Of a stretch of 64,000 nucleotides of DNA, positions 25,930-38,606 are shown in pieces. The translations under genes were made by a program, and so were the position numbers. Each line of letters starts with the position of its first letter. The first letter of the stretch is position 1. The notes below the pieces were generated by a model, which had not been told where the DNA came from, did not search any database, and was given only the letters and a program-made list of their open reading frames with translations. Origin of the DNA: Isoetes taiwanensis (taxonomy: Eukaryota; Streptophyta; Lycopodiopsida; Isoetales; Isoetaceae); NCBI GenBank assembly GCA_021234155.1, contig JAJEKV010000005.1, positions 18,772,089 through 18,836,088 on the forward strand, given 5' to 3'.

Positions 25930-27360
25930 AAGCTTTCCAACGAGCCCAAGATCACCTGAATCTGACCATGTAGCTTAAATTATGTTTTTTTTTTTATTTT
26001 TTTTATTGAATGCTCTATATATATATTTAGATACTATTAAAATGTGCAGAAAATTTGCAAGGGAAGAGAAAACCCATATCCGAATACAGAGAACCATAAC
26101 ACTCCCCGACTAAGAAGCCTGGGAGTACAAAATAAGCCTAGATTTTAACTGTTTATGTAAGCCTGCTTGGGTATACAGTCAGAATTGGGATCTCAGGTGG
26201 TAGTTCATAGATTTCCTGGCCTTTCCTTTAATTACACCATGAAAGGTGCAATAGACACACATGCATTTGCTTGCCAGTGCCATGTTGAATCTTCCTTTCG
26301 CCCTTTGCCCGGCAGATGACATCTCTCCTTATATCAAAGTTTTGATCATAGCAACACCCACAAAGGCACGACTCCCGATGCTGATGAGCTTCAGACGGTC
26401 CAAAGACTTTCATCCATTTAGCATTAGAGTCCAAATCCATGTTGTTCTGTATCAGCTTCCGCATCAACAAAAAGAGAACCCCTGTGGGAAAACAAAGATC
26501 AGTGAGAAATTTTATTAATCCATTTGATATCATAAATAACCTGTTTAATCACGCCCTCAGGAGGGATAATATCGCAATTAAATATAAAGGAGTTTCTGCC
26601 CTTCCAGATTCTCCACAAAATAATGTAAATTCTCCAATCCGGGTTAAGAGGCATGAAAAAGTCTTCTTCACTTAAGGCACTGAGGTTATATCCAATGATT
26701 CTTGAAGCAATTTCAAGAACCCATTCAGACCAAAGACACTTTCTAAATAGATGTTCTTCATCCTCCCTAGCTCCAAGACATCTATCACAAATATCAGAGT
26801 TAGCCATAGAAAGCTTGTATCTTTTGTAATTTGTAGCCAAACCCTTATGCCACAATTGCCACATAAAGGCTTTTATCTTCAGATTAATTTGGCTTTTCCA
26901 CATGTACTTCAGATTCTTCATGCACCTTTCAGGCGAGATGTTCCATTTCAATTGGGTAGAGATGGTTTGGTCTTTCATAAGGAATCTGTAAGATTTCCTT
27001 ACTACGTAACCATCTTTACCATTATGGAGCCATGAATTTCCTTCATTGGACCACTGGATACTTCTAATGGTAGCTAAGATGTTATCATAAAGAATTCTAG
27101 TATGAACATTTTCCTCTGCAAGAACAGAATTATCAAAGGTGATTATTCCATCATCATTAAAGAGATCACGAATATAGACAATTCCCTTCGATTTCCAAAG
27201 TTTGGCCTGATCTGGAAAATGGCAACTAAACACATGTTAGGATTATTTAAAATGAGAGCAGGATTCCAAAGGATAGTCTGATCCATACAGAGCCCCTCTT
27301 TCCATGTATACATGTTCCTAACCTGTTTCCAAGCTTTAATCCATTTCTTAAAATACCTGG

Positions 27361-29682
27361 TGTGACGGGCCTGGCCAGTTAACCTCTCGGTAACTGGAGA
27401 TCCCATCGATCTCTACCGTTGGATCTATTTAACCGTTGCAACTCAAGAAATTAATACATGCATACTTAGGTAAAGAATTTAATCTTTATACGTGCTCTAA
27501 GGTCCCAAAAATATTATACTTGCCATTGCTCGGCAAAATCCCACAAAACAACCAAAGTTTACAAATAATTATAGTTTAAGCCGATCCATAATAATAATAG
27601 TTATATTAATCAAATGCATTATCTAGCAATCCACACACTTCTACTCTCGCCTTTCTGCAGCTTGGCTACTTTCCGGAGCATCTCGTGACGCTTACACCAT
27701 TTAACCACGGGGTTAGTCACACGGACTAAGTGGGAATCGGGGATTTAGAATATATCAAGCATCAATTACCACAAGCATTAACTTAGAACAATAATTTAGC
27801 CTTACCGTAACCTCGCCCCTGCAATCCAAGTTACTAGTCCAACCAACATAAACACATTGCATAATTATGCTAAGCACAACCATTGCAACTTGATTCTAGC
27901 ATTAAATACCACATATACCCTAGCCAAGCAACCATAGCATCAACATTGCAACCAATATTCCTCTGGGTCTGAGCAAGGTCAACTCGGCTGATCAGGCCAG
28001 TGACATAGAGGCGGGGTAACCACGTGTGTACACACCCTTCCACGCTGCGTCCAGCATTGGAGGACCACTTACTGTGCATGACGTTGTACCTTACGGTACC
28101 AACGCCCGATGTTCAAAATACCATTTACATAGCACCGCAAAACCGTGAGTCTAGACCATCGCACCTAGACTCCGGCCCCAGAGGTCTATATCAAAGAATT
28201 TCACCATATACAATTACATACAATTCACCATCATGCCCATGCCTTAACATACTCAACATCAAATAATTCCATAATTCACACATGAAATGTCTAACCATAG
28301 CCTTAATAATGCAAAAATGCAACCATCACCATTAAATTAAAAATAAACGTCTATATCTTTCATAGATTCACTAACAATAAGGTTACTAGAGACTTTAATA
28401 ATATTAATCTATAGCATTTAGATATCGTTATGGTTCCTTTACCAATTTCCTCTATACACAATACATATGCTTGTTTTTTTTTTTTACATAATGTTACTTA
28501 GCTAATTTCCAAAGGTTTTCTCTTTTTAATATATATAACTAGATAACTTGTTAGTCTTCTCATGTCGTTATGACCATTAGTATTAACCCGGCCTCCAGCT
28601 TAAATATATTCCGAACCCAACAACTCAACCTTGATATTTTAAGATAGAACCTTAACTTTAACCTCAAACTTTTTATTATTACTTCCTTACTAACTATTAA
28701 CTAAATCGTTAACATTTTTGACTTCATAACCTAACCCTAACTACGTTACAGGTGCGACCTCGGCCTGCTGCTGTCGGATTTGGCCTCCAGGCCATCGATT
28801 CCATGCCAAAACTCCCTAGCTCCTCCCGATTTTGGTTGCAAAGAGGTTTTCTGGCCATTTCGGCCAGTTTCTGACCCAAATCCCTAGATTCGGATCAATT
28901 CTTGAGCACCAAAATCATGGGATTTACAACTGAATCTTGCTTTGATCTTCCCGATTCCTCATTCCTTTTCCATTTTGGCCTCCCTAAGGCCCAAATCGAC
29001 CCATTTTCTCATCACATTTCATGCTTCCGGATCATCATCCGATACGGGATCCTGTTATATAAACGGCAGCATGCCAGGGAACTTTTACAGTTTTAACACA
29101 GTTTTAACTGATTCCAGCCATCCCTTTACCTTAATCCATCCCTCATGTTCTAATATGAGCTATTCCAGTACTTCTGGCATGATCTAGATGCCTGTCTCAC
29201 TTAGATCCGTGATACTTTTTGCAACTGTCAATATGCCATCATAAAATACTTCCAAATTCAATCATGCAAGCTTTTTCCATATTCATGCACTTTTAGTTTA
29301 ACTCTAAATCAATACTAAGTTTCATAACAATCCTACTGCATCAACACAATTCAGCATGCACAATTTTGCTACGCTTAGAAAACCCTGTGTGTAAGGCTTG
29401 ATCCCCACACGGAATCCCGCTTTGTTACTTTTTTTCAAGGCTCCAACACACTCCCCGAGCTGCAGACGCGATTCGGCTCCTTCAAAGCAATCCCTCAAAG
29501 AATCAATCTTTTCCCAATGCTTTTCTCTGTACTTATATTTATTTTTGACCACAGTATTTCGTCCGTATAATCTCTACATATACGACGTATTTCTCTGCAT
29601 GCGTGATATTTTGATTAATATTCCTTTGCATCTTTTAGATAAAATAATCCACAATTTACCTCAAAATCCTAGGTCCGTTACA
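27361..29682. mobile_element. Solo-LTR-like insertion, 2,322 bp, TSD CCTGG
   Basis: It begins TGTGACGGGCC and ends GGTCCGTTACA (TG...CA with short inverted ends). CCTGG flanks it exactly on both sides (27,356-27,360; 29,683-29,687). It interrupts the L1-type LINE. No internal duplicate of its start, primer site or gag/pol text was found, so it reads as a single long LTR left by recombination. The block near 28,020-28,120 is similar to 60,580-60,710. Confidence 0.7.
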
Positions 29683-31751
29683 CCTGGAGTATTATTAGGA
29701 ATAGAGAAAGGAAAGAAGATCGAGTGGGGAAGCTCCATTTTCAGGGACCTCCAGCCAAAAGGATCACACTTCTCCATATAATGCTTGATAAGAATAGAAA
29801 TAGGGTGTTTGATCTTATCATGACAGGTTTTATGGAAATATTTGGCTGCCAAAGCTATCCCCTGCTTTTCGATATCAATAATTCCAAGACCCCCATTTCT
29901 TTTGGTTTTACAGCACTCCTTCATGGATACTGGATGCCAGCATCTTTTGTTCTGCCCACATGCAATAAATCTACCAAGAATACTCTAAAGCTTAGTTGAA
30001 ACATTTTTAGGAGCAATAATGACAGAAGATTGATAAAAATGAGAAGAGGAGATTACTGAGTTAGCAATAATAGCTCTACCATTTTTTAAGAGATATTTGG
30101 AATTAAGAGTGTCCACCTTTTTGTAGAATTTCTCAGTAATATTACTCCATAGATCAGCTGCATTACATCTAACAGCATAAGGAATGCCTAGGATCTTGGA
30201 GCATGTACTTGGGGGGTTATACTTACGCCTCATTTTATTGGCCATCTGCTTCCCTTTTACCTGGTTTCTTGCTTGGATGGCTGATTTTGCCGGATTGATC
30301 TTGCATCCCGAGGCTTTCCCAAATTGAGTAAGAATCTGCTGAGTGTTATCAATTGAAATTTCATCCATGGAGATTAAGATAAAAGTATCATCTGCAAAAT
30401 GCCCATTTAGGATTTGGTTTGTCTGATCGTTATCAGGAAGACTTAGGGTCTATTCGCACCTGCCGTTAAGTTAGATTAAGTTAAAAAAAAATTAGTTACC
30501 TAGTTAAACTCAACTATAACAACTGCATTCACACTAAAAATCGTTAAGTCTCGGTTAAATACCTTGACTTAACCAAGACAAATGAAATACCTTCACACCA
30601 AACATAGTTATGTTAGAGAATTTAACCTAACTACTTGTTGTTCAGACATGGTCTCGTTAAGTTAGTGGTTAACCAAAATGCCTTCAGACAAGCTTTAGTT
30701 AAGTTACAATGTTAATTTAACTGAAATACATTCACACCAAACTAGTTAAGTTTACTGTGCTTTGTACCGTCTCACTGTGAAGCTGACTAATAGCTTTCAT
30801 AGACTTTCTTTTATAAACCTTTTTTTTAGAGGAGGAGCTGAAGCCAATGTTGGTTTCGTGCGAGTACCCAATGTTTTCCTGCTCTGCATGACAATAGATT
30901 GTATCTTTTCATCTTTTAATGTGTTAAAAGTGCAATATTGTATAATACATTAAGCAAATTCAACATAAAAGTGCCTTTACTGTAGCCACCTGGTGAAGAA
31001 AGAGCTGATCTAGCAATTCCACAGCTGTGGCCAGATTGCTCATATCTGCTCTCCTTTTAAATCCACATAATTCAATGTTTGCCTTTAAAGCAAGAATGGA
31101 TGAAGTAATTATCTCTACATTAATGTCATTGCTTCCTACCGAGTATTCAGACAAGGTTTTATATCTTTTATGCAAGGATAAAAGTTCTTTTATGCAAGGA
31201 TAAAGGTTCAGGCCATGTTATTCTGCTGAACAGTGTCACTTTGCCGCATTGCGAGTCACTTTACACTGCCTTATCAGAGTGGATAAAGGATAACCTCATT
31301 GGGATTCATATGATGGAATCCCTACATTCTGCTCAATCATTTCCATTACTGTCATCTCAGAGATTTAGTGTCAGACATCTTTGCTCCAGCGTTTCAAGGC
31401 AAGCCAACATAAAAAACACCAGAAGTATCAGATTGCAGTGCATAATGATAGACCAGAAGATGTGACAAAAGTATAAAGGGTTCTTGATATCCACTCCACT
31501 AGTTGCTAATGCTCCTGCAGGTGACAATATTGCTAGTTCCTTCCATCAGCAGTACAAGATTGATGGCAGTTGGTTACCCGAATTGCCTCTTGAGTAAATA
31601 CCATTTTTTGGGACTCTGATTTAGCATTTCTTTTCCTTGGTAAATATCCAGATTTGATGGAGATTGAGCAGTGAAAACATCAAGTAGGCATCCATCTTTG
31701 GAGTATTATTGCATGGGTTATTACATACATTCTTTCTCCAAGATGAACTAG

Positions 31752-32645
31752 AAGGCAGCATATGCTCCATCAGGGCTGACCATTTTGCTATCAGTAAGTG
31801 CACCTGTAAAATGATTCCTTTTTTTCTTTTGACGTCATCTATGCCAATCAATAGTGATATTAGCTAAGAGTCTTTAAATTGACTCTTATCTTCTAGTTGG
31901 CTTTCATAACGGATTACATAGAACATGCCCATAAGACAAATGAACACATATGGATCATCATATGACATGGCTATTATAGCTATTGCATTTTCCATGTTGA
32001 CTAGACACGTCAAGAGAAGAGTGTACCTTTCAAACGTAGAGGAGCCTGCTGAGTCTCATTTCTAAACATATGCTGAAGATCTCAACTACAAATAACAATT
32101 CAAAATTCAATTCACTCAATCTTGTCTTAAGTGTTCACTATGATCTACAAAACGAGTCTGAATGAGCATCCCTAACTTCGATTCTGTTGCATTCTGTTTC
32201 ATATGGCAGCATATGCTCCATCAGGGCTGAGTTGCTATGTCCATTTTGCTATCAATAAGTGCACCTGTAAAATGATTCTTGTTTTTCTTTTGACGTCATC
32301 TACGCCAATCAATAGTGATATTAGCTAAGAGTCTATAAATTGAGTCTTATTGTAGTTGGCTTCCATAGTGAATTCCATAGAGCATGCCCATAAGACAAAT
32401 GAACACATACGGCTCATCATATGACAAAGCTATTATAGCTATTGCATTTTCCATGTTGAATAGACACTTCAAGAGAAGAGTGTACCTTTCAAACGTAGAG
32501 GAGCCTGCTGAGTCTCATTTCTAAACATATGCTGAAGATTAACTACAAATAACAATTCAAAATTCAATTCACTCAATCTTGCCTTAAGTGTCCACTGTGA
32601 TCTATAAAACGAGTCTGAATGAGCATCCCTAACTTCGATTCTCTG
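31752..32645. repeat. Tandem direct duplication, about 440 bp, inside the Harbinger-like element
   Basis: 31,755-32,190 (GCAGCATATGCTCCATCAGG, through GAGCATCCCTAACTTCGATT) is repeated at 32,208-32,642 with over 90 percent identity by eye. The second copy has small insertions (AGTTGCTATGT). Non-coding. Confidence 0.85.
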
Positions 32646-33127
32646 CAAAACAAGTTAGGGATTCTGTGCAAAACGAGTTAGGGGGTCTGAATGTTGCATT
32701 GCAAAATGAGTCTGAATGAGCATCCCTAACTTGTCTGAATGAACGAGACTGTTCATCCCTAACTTTGATTCCCTCCATCACGCCCTTCATGCCCATGACC
32801 TCGACCGCGCCCAAGTCCTCCTCGATCCCTCGCCATATTTCCCCGCCGCCGTGTATAGGAAAAGGCATCGCCAATTAACTAGAGTTAAAGTGACGTCGTT
32901 GGGGTCACTTTAATTTTTCACATTTCGTAGTACATTTTAATGCTCTAGTTAACTTTGTGTTAACAGCATATTAACTGCGATGTTGAGTGTGAAGGAAGAT
33001 TTGGTTAAGGTTTTCCGTTAAAAAAAAGTTAACCACCACTAACTAATATTATGCTAACTTAACTTGTGGTGTGAAGAGTGTTGTGGTTAAAAATGCTAAC
33101 TTAACCTAACTTAACGGCTGGTCTGAA

Positions 33128-33883
33128 TGATACAAACGGTCCTTCCTGTCTGCAAAACTATCAAACACGGTTAATCAAAACGATCTGGCATCTCCAGATC
33201 AAGGTCTCCCGGCACAACTTATCCACCCAACCGGGCTCTGATTTGCAAACACAGCAAGTCTAAGCTCAAATTCCTCCCAATTCTGAGAGTCTGCTAACCA
33301 GCTGGATAGCCTCTCTAGGATTCTCTGGAATTCTCTAGAGCTAAAGGAGGCACTCAAATTCAACCACAAAATATTAGAGGATCTACAGCAGTCAGACTTC
33401 TATCTCACACTAGACACTTCCGGTTGCCATAATTCTGCAGATCGATGATTTTTATGCTATTCTAAAAGATGTTTGTAAGCTATATCTGGGTTTGCCTTTT
33501 TCCTCTTAAGCTAAATCCGACTGCCTTTTTCAGCAATTCGGCCTGCTACAATAGCCTAGGAGCTAATTCCGGGCACTTCGGACCTTTTCCAGCTAAAAGG
33601 GTAGCTGGTCCGGCAATTCCATCTGCCGCAGGTCGCGATGGCTTTTTGTTTCTGTTTTAACATATTTTACATTTGTTAACTGATTCGGTTATTTTAGATT
33701 TCAATAGTTCCTTTATAACCTTTTTCGTTTCAATGGTCCCCTATTGCAATTTATAATTTATTATATTTAAAAACGCCTAAGGTTAAACATTCAATCAAAG
33801 TTATAAAATAAAAAGCCCTTGCCTCTGTGTTTGCTTCTGCAAATCCTTTCTCTGAGCCACGCCCCCAAGCTAGTGCCGTATCA
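33128..33883 (-). repeat. 3' LTR of the gag-only element
   Basis: Nearly identical to 35,478-36,096 plus 38,479-38,606, with scattered substitutions and small indels, indicating modest age. It carries the TG...CA ends as TGATAC...GTATCA. Confidence 0.9.
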
Positions 33884-33900
33884 ATTCCCTCCCTTCCCAA
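33884..33900 (-). promoter_or_regulatory. Polypurine tract
   Basis: On the minus strand, GGGAAGGGAGGGAAT lies directly against the 3' LTR. This is the expected position and composition for the plus-strand DNA primer of an LTR retrotransposon. Confidence 0.85.
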
Positions 33901-34214
33901 GGCTGATCGTCCTCAATCATCTGCCTTAGGGAGTAACAACCTTTCCCAAAGCTAGTCAGCTGACTATCCGCTTTGCTGGAATAATCACCTTTCTTTCTAA
34001 GCTACTCACCTGACTATCTGCTTTGAAAGGATTTCTTCAACCACCTTTCTTTCTAAGCTAGTCACCTGACTATCTGCTTTGAAAGGATTTCTTCTAGGCT
34101 GGTAAACTTACCATCTGCCTTACAATTCTAAGGGTCTGGCTTCTGTGCTGCAGTCACAGTTGCCCCCTTCTAAACTCTAGAGCAACATTCATTTGAAAAA
34201 AAACTTTCATTATC

Positions 34215-35306
34215 TCAAACCAAATGAATACAATGCTCAAACCATTCAATAAATACATGTCTACACAGACATTTTACTCTACTTGTTTTTACCCACATAG
34301 CCGATTTGAAGCCGACTTCTTTCATAGTCTTCCGCCTTTTCGCATGGGAACTTTCAGGAACCTTTTCAGGAACTTCTTCTGCAACACGAACATGGGCAAT
34401 CTGCGCAGTTGTTCGGGTTTTTACTCGAGTATCCTCCTTTGGTTGCTCAGGATCCCCTTTGGATATGACTTTTGGACATTGATTCTTATAATGTGGACCT
34501 CCACATATAAAACATCCTCCCAGAGGTGCGTTTGCCTGTGCTTTGGCCATCCCGCGTTCTCCATTGCTTCTCTTCGTACGGGTTTCATCATTGCCAAGCA
34601 AGGCACTTACTCGATACCTCTTATTCTCTCTTTCAGATGTCTTGCCATTATCTGGCTTAAAATTTTTCTCCTGAGGGTACCCCTCCCAGATATCATACCG
34701 TATTATACTAGGATTGAGTTTCATCTCTGCAGCTTTAGCCTTTCACACCGCTTCATCAATAGTCAATGGTTCTGCAAAACATAGCTCTGCATATAATGGA
34801 TCTCATAGTCCAGCTACAAATTTGCGCGTCACTTCACTTTCAGATAGTCCTCCTGGCTGTAATTCTCCCATCTGTACCGCTAAGTAGGAGAACTTGGAGT
34901 AAAAATGATGTACCGATTCATGTTCCCCTTGCTTAAAAAGATCCCACTGTCTTTTGAGATCTGGTAAATTTGTATGCAAGTTGTGCGACTCGAATGCTTT
35001 TCTAAAAGCGGCCCAGGTTTTTATTTGAGGTAACAATTTCTTACGTCCTTGCCACCATATTTTGGCTACGTCAGTTAAATATTGCAGCTTCTGCTCCTCC
35101 GTAGCTTTTACTCTTTCAAAGAAACTTTCCCAACTGGTCAGGAATCCCAGAACTGCTGGTGGACTCCGTTTATCTCCTGCATATAAAGGCATTCCTTCTA
35201 TCTTCTCCAACCATTTAATTCGTCCAGATCTGTCATTGAAGATATCAGGTGGCGGTGGAGTAACTGGTGGTGTATTTGCAGGCAAAGGAGGCTTGCAAAT
35301 GCCCAT
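34215..35306 (-). pseudogene. Gag of the LTR element, two internal stops
   Basis: Read on the minus strand from about 35,306. The first part has the plant retrotransposon Gag core: IWWQGRKK, TWAAFRKAFESHN, LFKQGEHESVHHFYSKFSYL and SESEVTRKFVAGL. In-frame stops near 34,800 and 34,740 separate it from the second part. That part carries a CX2CX3HX4C zinc knuckle (CFICGGPHYKNQCP) and a basic tail. It should form the particle shell and bind RNA. With these stops it is probably inactive, though the copy looks young otherwise. Confidence 0.8.
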
Positions 35307-35462
35307 ACAGAATTGCTACGTATTCAAGTTTCCTTTGATTTTCCTCAAAACTAGCAGATGTAGGCATGCCAATCTGAACCGCAATCTGTGTAGCCTGGTT
35401 ATACTGAGCTACAGGAAGATTAAACTTATCCTGGGCCATTTCACAGAATCTTAGGATGTCAC

Positions 35463-35475
35463 GGCTCTGATACCA
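35463..35475 (-). promoter_or_regulatory. Primer-binding site (initiator tRNA-Met)
   Basis: Minus-strand TGGTATCAGAGCC lies 2 nt inside the 5' LTR. This is the standard plant tRNA-iMet primer site for LTR retrotransposons and fixes the element's orientation. Confidence 0.9.
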
Positions 35476-35477
35476 AT

Positions 35478-38400
35478 TGATACAAGCGGTCCTTCCTGTC
35501 TGCAAAACTATCAAACACGATTAATCAAAACGATCTGGCATCTCCAGATCAAGATCTACCGGCACAATTTATCCACCCAACCGGGCTCTGATTTGCAAAC
35601 ACAGCAAGTCTGAGCTCAAATTCCTCCCAATTCTGAGAGTCTGCTAACCAGCTGGATAGTCTCTCTGGAATTCTCTAGAGCTAAAGGAGGCACTCAAATT
35701 CAACCACAAATTATTAGAGGATCTACAGCAGTCAGACTTCTATCTCACACTAGACACTTTCGGTTGCCATAATTCTACAGATCGATGATTTTTATGCCAT
35801 TCTAAAAGGTGTTTGTAAGCTATATCTGGGTTTGCCTTTTTCCTCTTAAGCTAAATCCGACTGCCTTTTTCAGCAATTCGGCTACAATAGCCCAGGAGCT
35901 AATTCCGGGCACTTCAGACCTTTTGCAGCTAAAAGGGTAGCTGGACCGGCAATTCCATCTGCCGCAGGTCGCGATGGCCTTTTGTTTCTGTTTTAACATA
36001 TTTTACATTTGTTAACTGATTCGGTTATTTTAGATTTCAATAGTTCCTTTATAACCTTTTTCGTTTCAATGGTTCCCTATTGCAATTTATAATTTACAAG
36101 AAATTTATCGCGGCGGCCAAGGCCGCCGCGAACATTTCTCTTTACCAACTTAGTATCAGTTCTAAACCCACTACTATGGAGGGGTTTTTTTGTGAAGTTT
36201 TTCAATTCAAACTGTAGCAAAAAAAGATGTAGTTGAAAAAACCAATCTCTACATCTTCTGTTAAGGTAACAGCGTAAAAGTGTCTTGGGATTGCACTAGG
36301 CTTGACTCATCTGATGCTGCCTAGATGGATAAGCATCAATAAGTTAATACTCCAGCTATCGAATTTCAAATGCACAGCAAACAATAATTTGATTTGAAAA
36401 TGGGAATTCAGAGTAAAACCAATAGTAAATAAAAATGTACCTCTACAACAGAAGGTGATATTTTGTCTAACTGCTTGTTCAACCATTTTACCTGCACCAT
36501 ATTCAATAAAAAATGTAAGACTGACCCGTTATTAGTATTTTTCTTTATTCTCCTATGCTTCTATTTTGGGGCTTAAAGGACATCAATGTACACGTTCAAA
36601 TTCAGGAAAAGAAATCCAAGTCGGGCAGTTTTCAACACAGAGCTTTTTTAGCTCCTCCAAATTCCTGATGCCCAATGTTTTGATGTCCACAGCCTAAAGT
36701 ATACACGACTATTGCATCAGAGTGTTATCATTAAGTGAACCAAATTATTATAACAAGCATCCAAATAGGCAGTCAATTAATTGCAACACCTTACCTTTAC
36801 AGTTATATATAGCACTAATGAAGTGCAGCCTACATTATGACTACGAAGGAATCAAACTGAAAGTCTTCAACGCCAGGAAGAAGAAAGCTTCTTTGGCTAC
36901 GATTAGAAAATCTTTGCATGATAAGTAAAAAAGAGCACCGTTAGGCTGACATCCATCTGGAAGTTTTCCTATATGCCTCTGTTGAACTTAATTGTAATGC
37001 CCTTTTCAAGAATCTAGAGAGGAATTTGTTGTTCCTTTCTTGAAGCAGAAACCAGAGAAAAGAAATCTTGCTGCGAAATGCCGCAGTAGAAACAGGGGTT
37101 TCGCTTCCAATCCAGCAGTTTGGAACCAAATGGTGGATTCGGAAGAAATGGGTTCTTCTTCCTCTTCAAGCTTTGAAGGCCGCCTTTAGCAAGAATCCGG
37201 CCCCATCTTCTCTGTTTGAAACTCTAGCATGCATACATTTCCTTAAATTTCCTGCCTTGCCAAAGGATTTGTATGGACACCAGTTTGCTGCATTGGCTAT
37301 GGCTTATCAGCGCCACTGATTCTAAAGTATTTGTAGATGATAGAGAAGATGAAGAAAGTAATTTACAGAGGGCAAGCATACCCTCTAGTTCTACCATTTC
37401 AAGCATGCAAAAATTGGATTGGAAGAGCTATACCTAGTACTCGATTTTGGGACTAAAAGCCTTTGCCGTTGCAGCACATGCCAGATCCAACTCTCTACAA
37501 ATCTACACCAGTATTGCCATCCATTACCAGCTGCTGCTCTGCACTGGAGCTCTTGCACCTTGCCTCCAACCTGCTGTGTTACCCGGCCGTTGCCAAGGGT
37601 CAAGTTTGGACGCCCCAGATCGACTCCAAGAAAAAAACGTGGCAGGGAAATATGATAAAGGATTGCGATTCCAGTTGGATTTACTTTTCCCCTTTGGTAC
37701 GCAGGGGAGGAAAAAACAGGGGCCGAGGGCACAGTTTCTGCCAATGCAGGCTCAAATCCGACTGTCCAGCTGCTATTTTTGCAATTTCATACTGCCTGCT
37801 CTTTAATCCGAGCCAGATTTTTTATGTAGAAGGGGGCTATGGTGATGGCGGTCTCTATGGATGGAGAAAAATTTCCGGTGCTTCAATGGAGGTTCTGGTA
37901 AGTTTGCAAATGGGTGCTCGCCGAAGACGACCAAAGCAGAGCTCCTGATCGGAATGGACTTCTATAGATTTTTCCTGGTTGTAGGTGCTGCGTATTTCTG
38001 CTCCTTCTGTTATGTTCTGTTGTTAGTCCTCACCGCGCAACCTTGCAGATTCTCTTCTTCCTTATCCTTTTCAAATCCATTCCAATGCAGAGGAGAAAAA
38101 TGCAAGCTCCAGGAAAAAAATCTAGCCTCTGCGCAAGTTTCCAACGGTTCGTTCCCATCCTTCCATCTCCCAGATCACGAACAGGGCAGTGCTCTTAAAG
38201 CTCTTTCTGCTCTGCCCATAATAGATTTGGAAACAGAAAGCAAAACCCACAGAAACGGATCAGCTTCGCCTTCCAACAAATCATCCTCTGCTTCAAGCTC
38301 GCATTCAGATTTGGCTATGGCGACGGATTTGGGAATGAAAATGACGTTTCTGTTGGTGCATACAGATACAGCCTTCGCTTTTCCTATATAGGGCTGAAAC

Positions 38401-38606
38401 ACGACACGTGTCGGCATAGAAATCAATTGCAACGAAATTAGATCAAACAAAATATGAAATGAAAAAAATGTACATGCATTATATAAGAGTGAAAAACGCC
38501 TAAGGTTAAACATTCAATCAAAGTTATAAAATAAAAAGCCCTTGCCTCTGTGTTTGCTTCTGCAAATCCTTTCTCTGAGCCACGCCCCCAAGCTAGTGCC
38601 GTATCA
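35478..38606 (-). repeat. 5' LTR of the gag-only element, interrupted
   Basis: LTR sequence runs 35,478-36,096 and resumes at 38,479-38,606. The insertion point falls in AATTTA/TTATAT of the LTR. Near the resumption point the LTR differs by a short indel from its partner. Confidence 0.85.
36097..38478 (-). mobile_element. Helitron-like element, 2.38 kb, carrying gene scraps (end B)
   Basis: On the minus strand it starts TGCATGTACATTT and ends with a perfect GC hairpin (CGCGGCGGCC, TT loop, GGCCGCCGCG) followed by ATAAATTTCTTG. It sits exactly between A and T of the LTR with no target duplication, judged against the intact partner LTR. These are rolling-circle transposon traits. The termini (TG at the 5' end, CTTG at the 3' end) are not the canonical TC and CTRR. 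Inside are a leucine-rich-repeat-like scrap on the minus strand (near 36,570-36,690, LEELKKLCVENCPTWISF) and open frames at 37,068-37,316 and 37,861-38,391 with GYGDG text. Confidence 0.6.

Larger units (their letters stand above)
33128..38606 (-). mobile_element. Gag-only LTR retrotransposon (TR-GAG type), TSD CTGAA
   Basis: Two LTRs bracket a 1.59-kb interior on the minus strand. The 3' LTR is 33,128-33,883 (756 bp). The 5' LTR is 35,478-38,606 and contains a 2.4-kb insertion. Both begin TGATAC and end GTATCA. CTGAA flanks the whole element (33,123-33,127 and 38,607-38,611). A primer-binding site for initiator tRNA-Met and a purine tract are present. The interior encodes only Gag. There is no protease, RT or integrase, so it would need a helper in trans. 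Confidence 0.9.
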
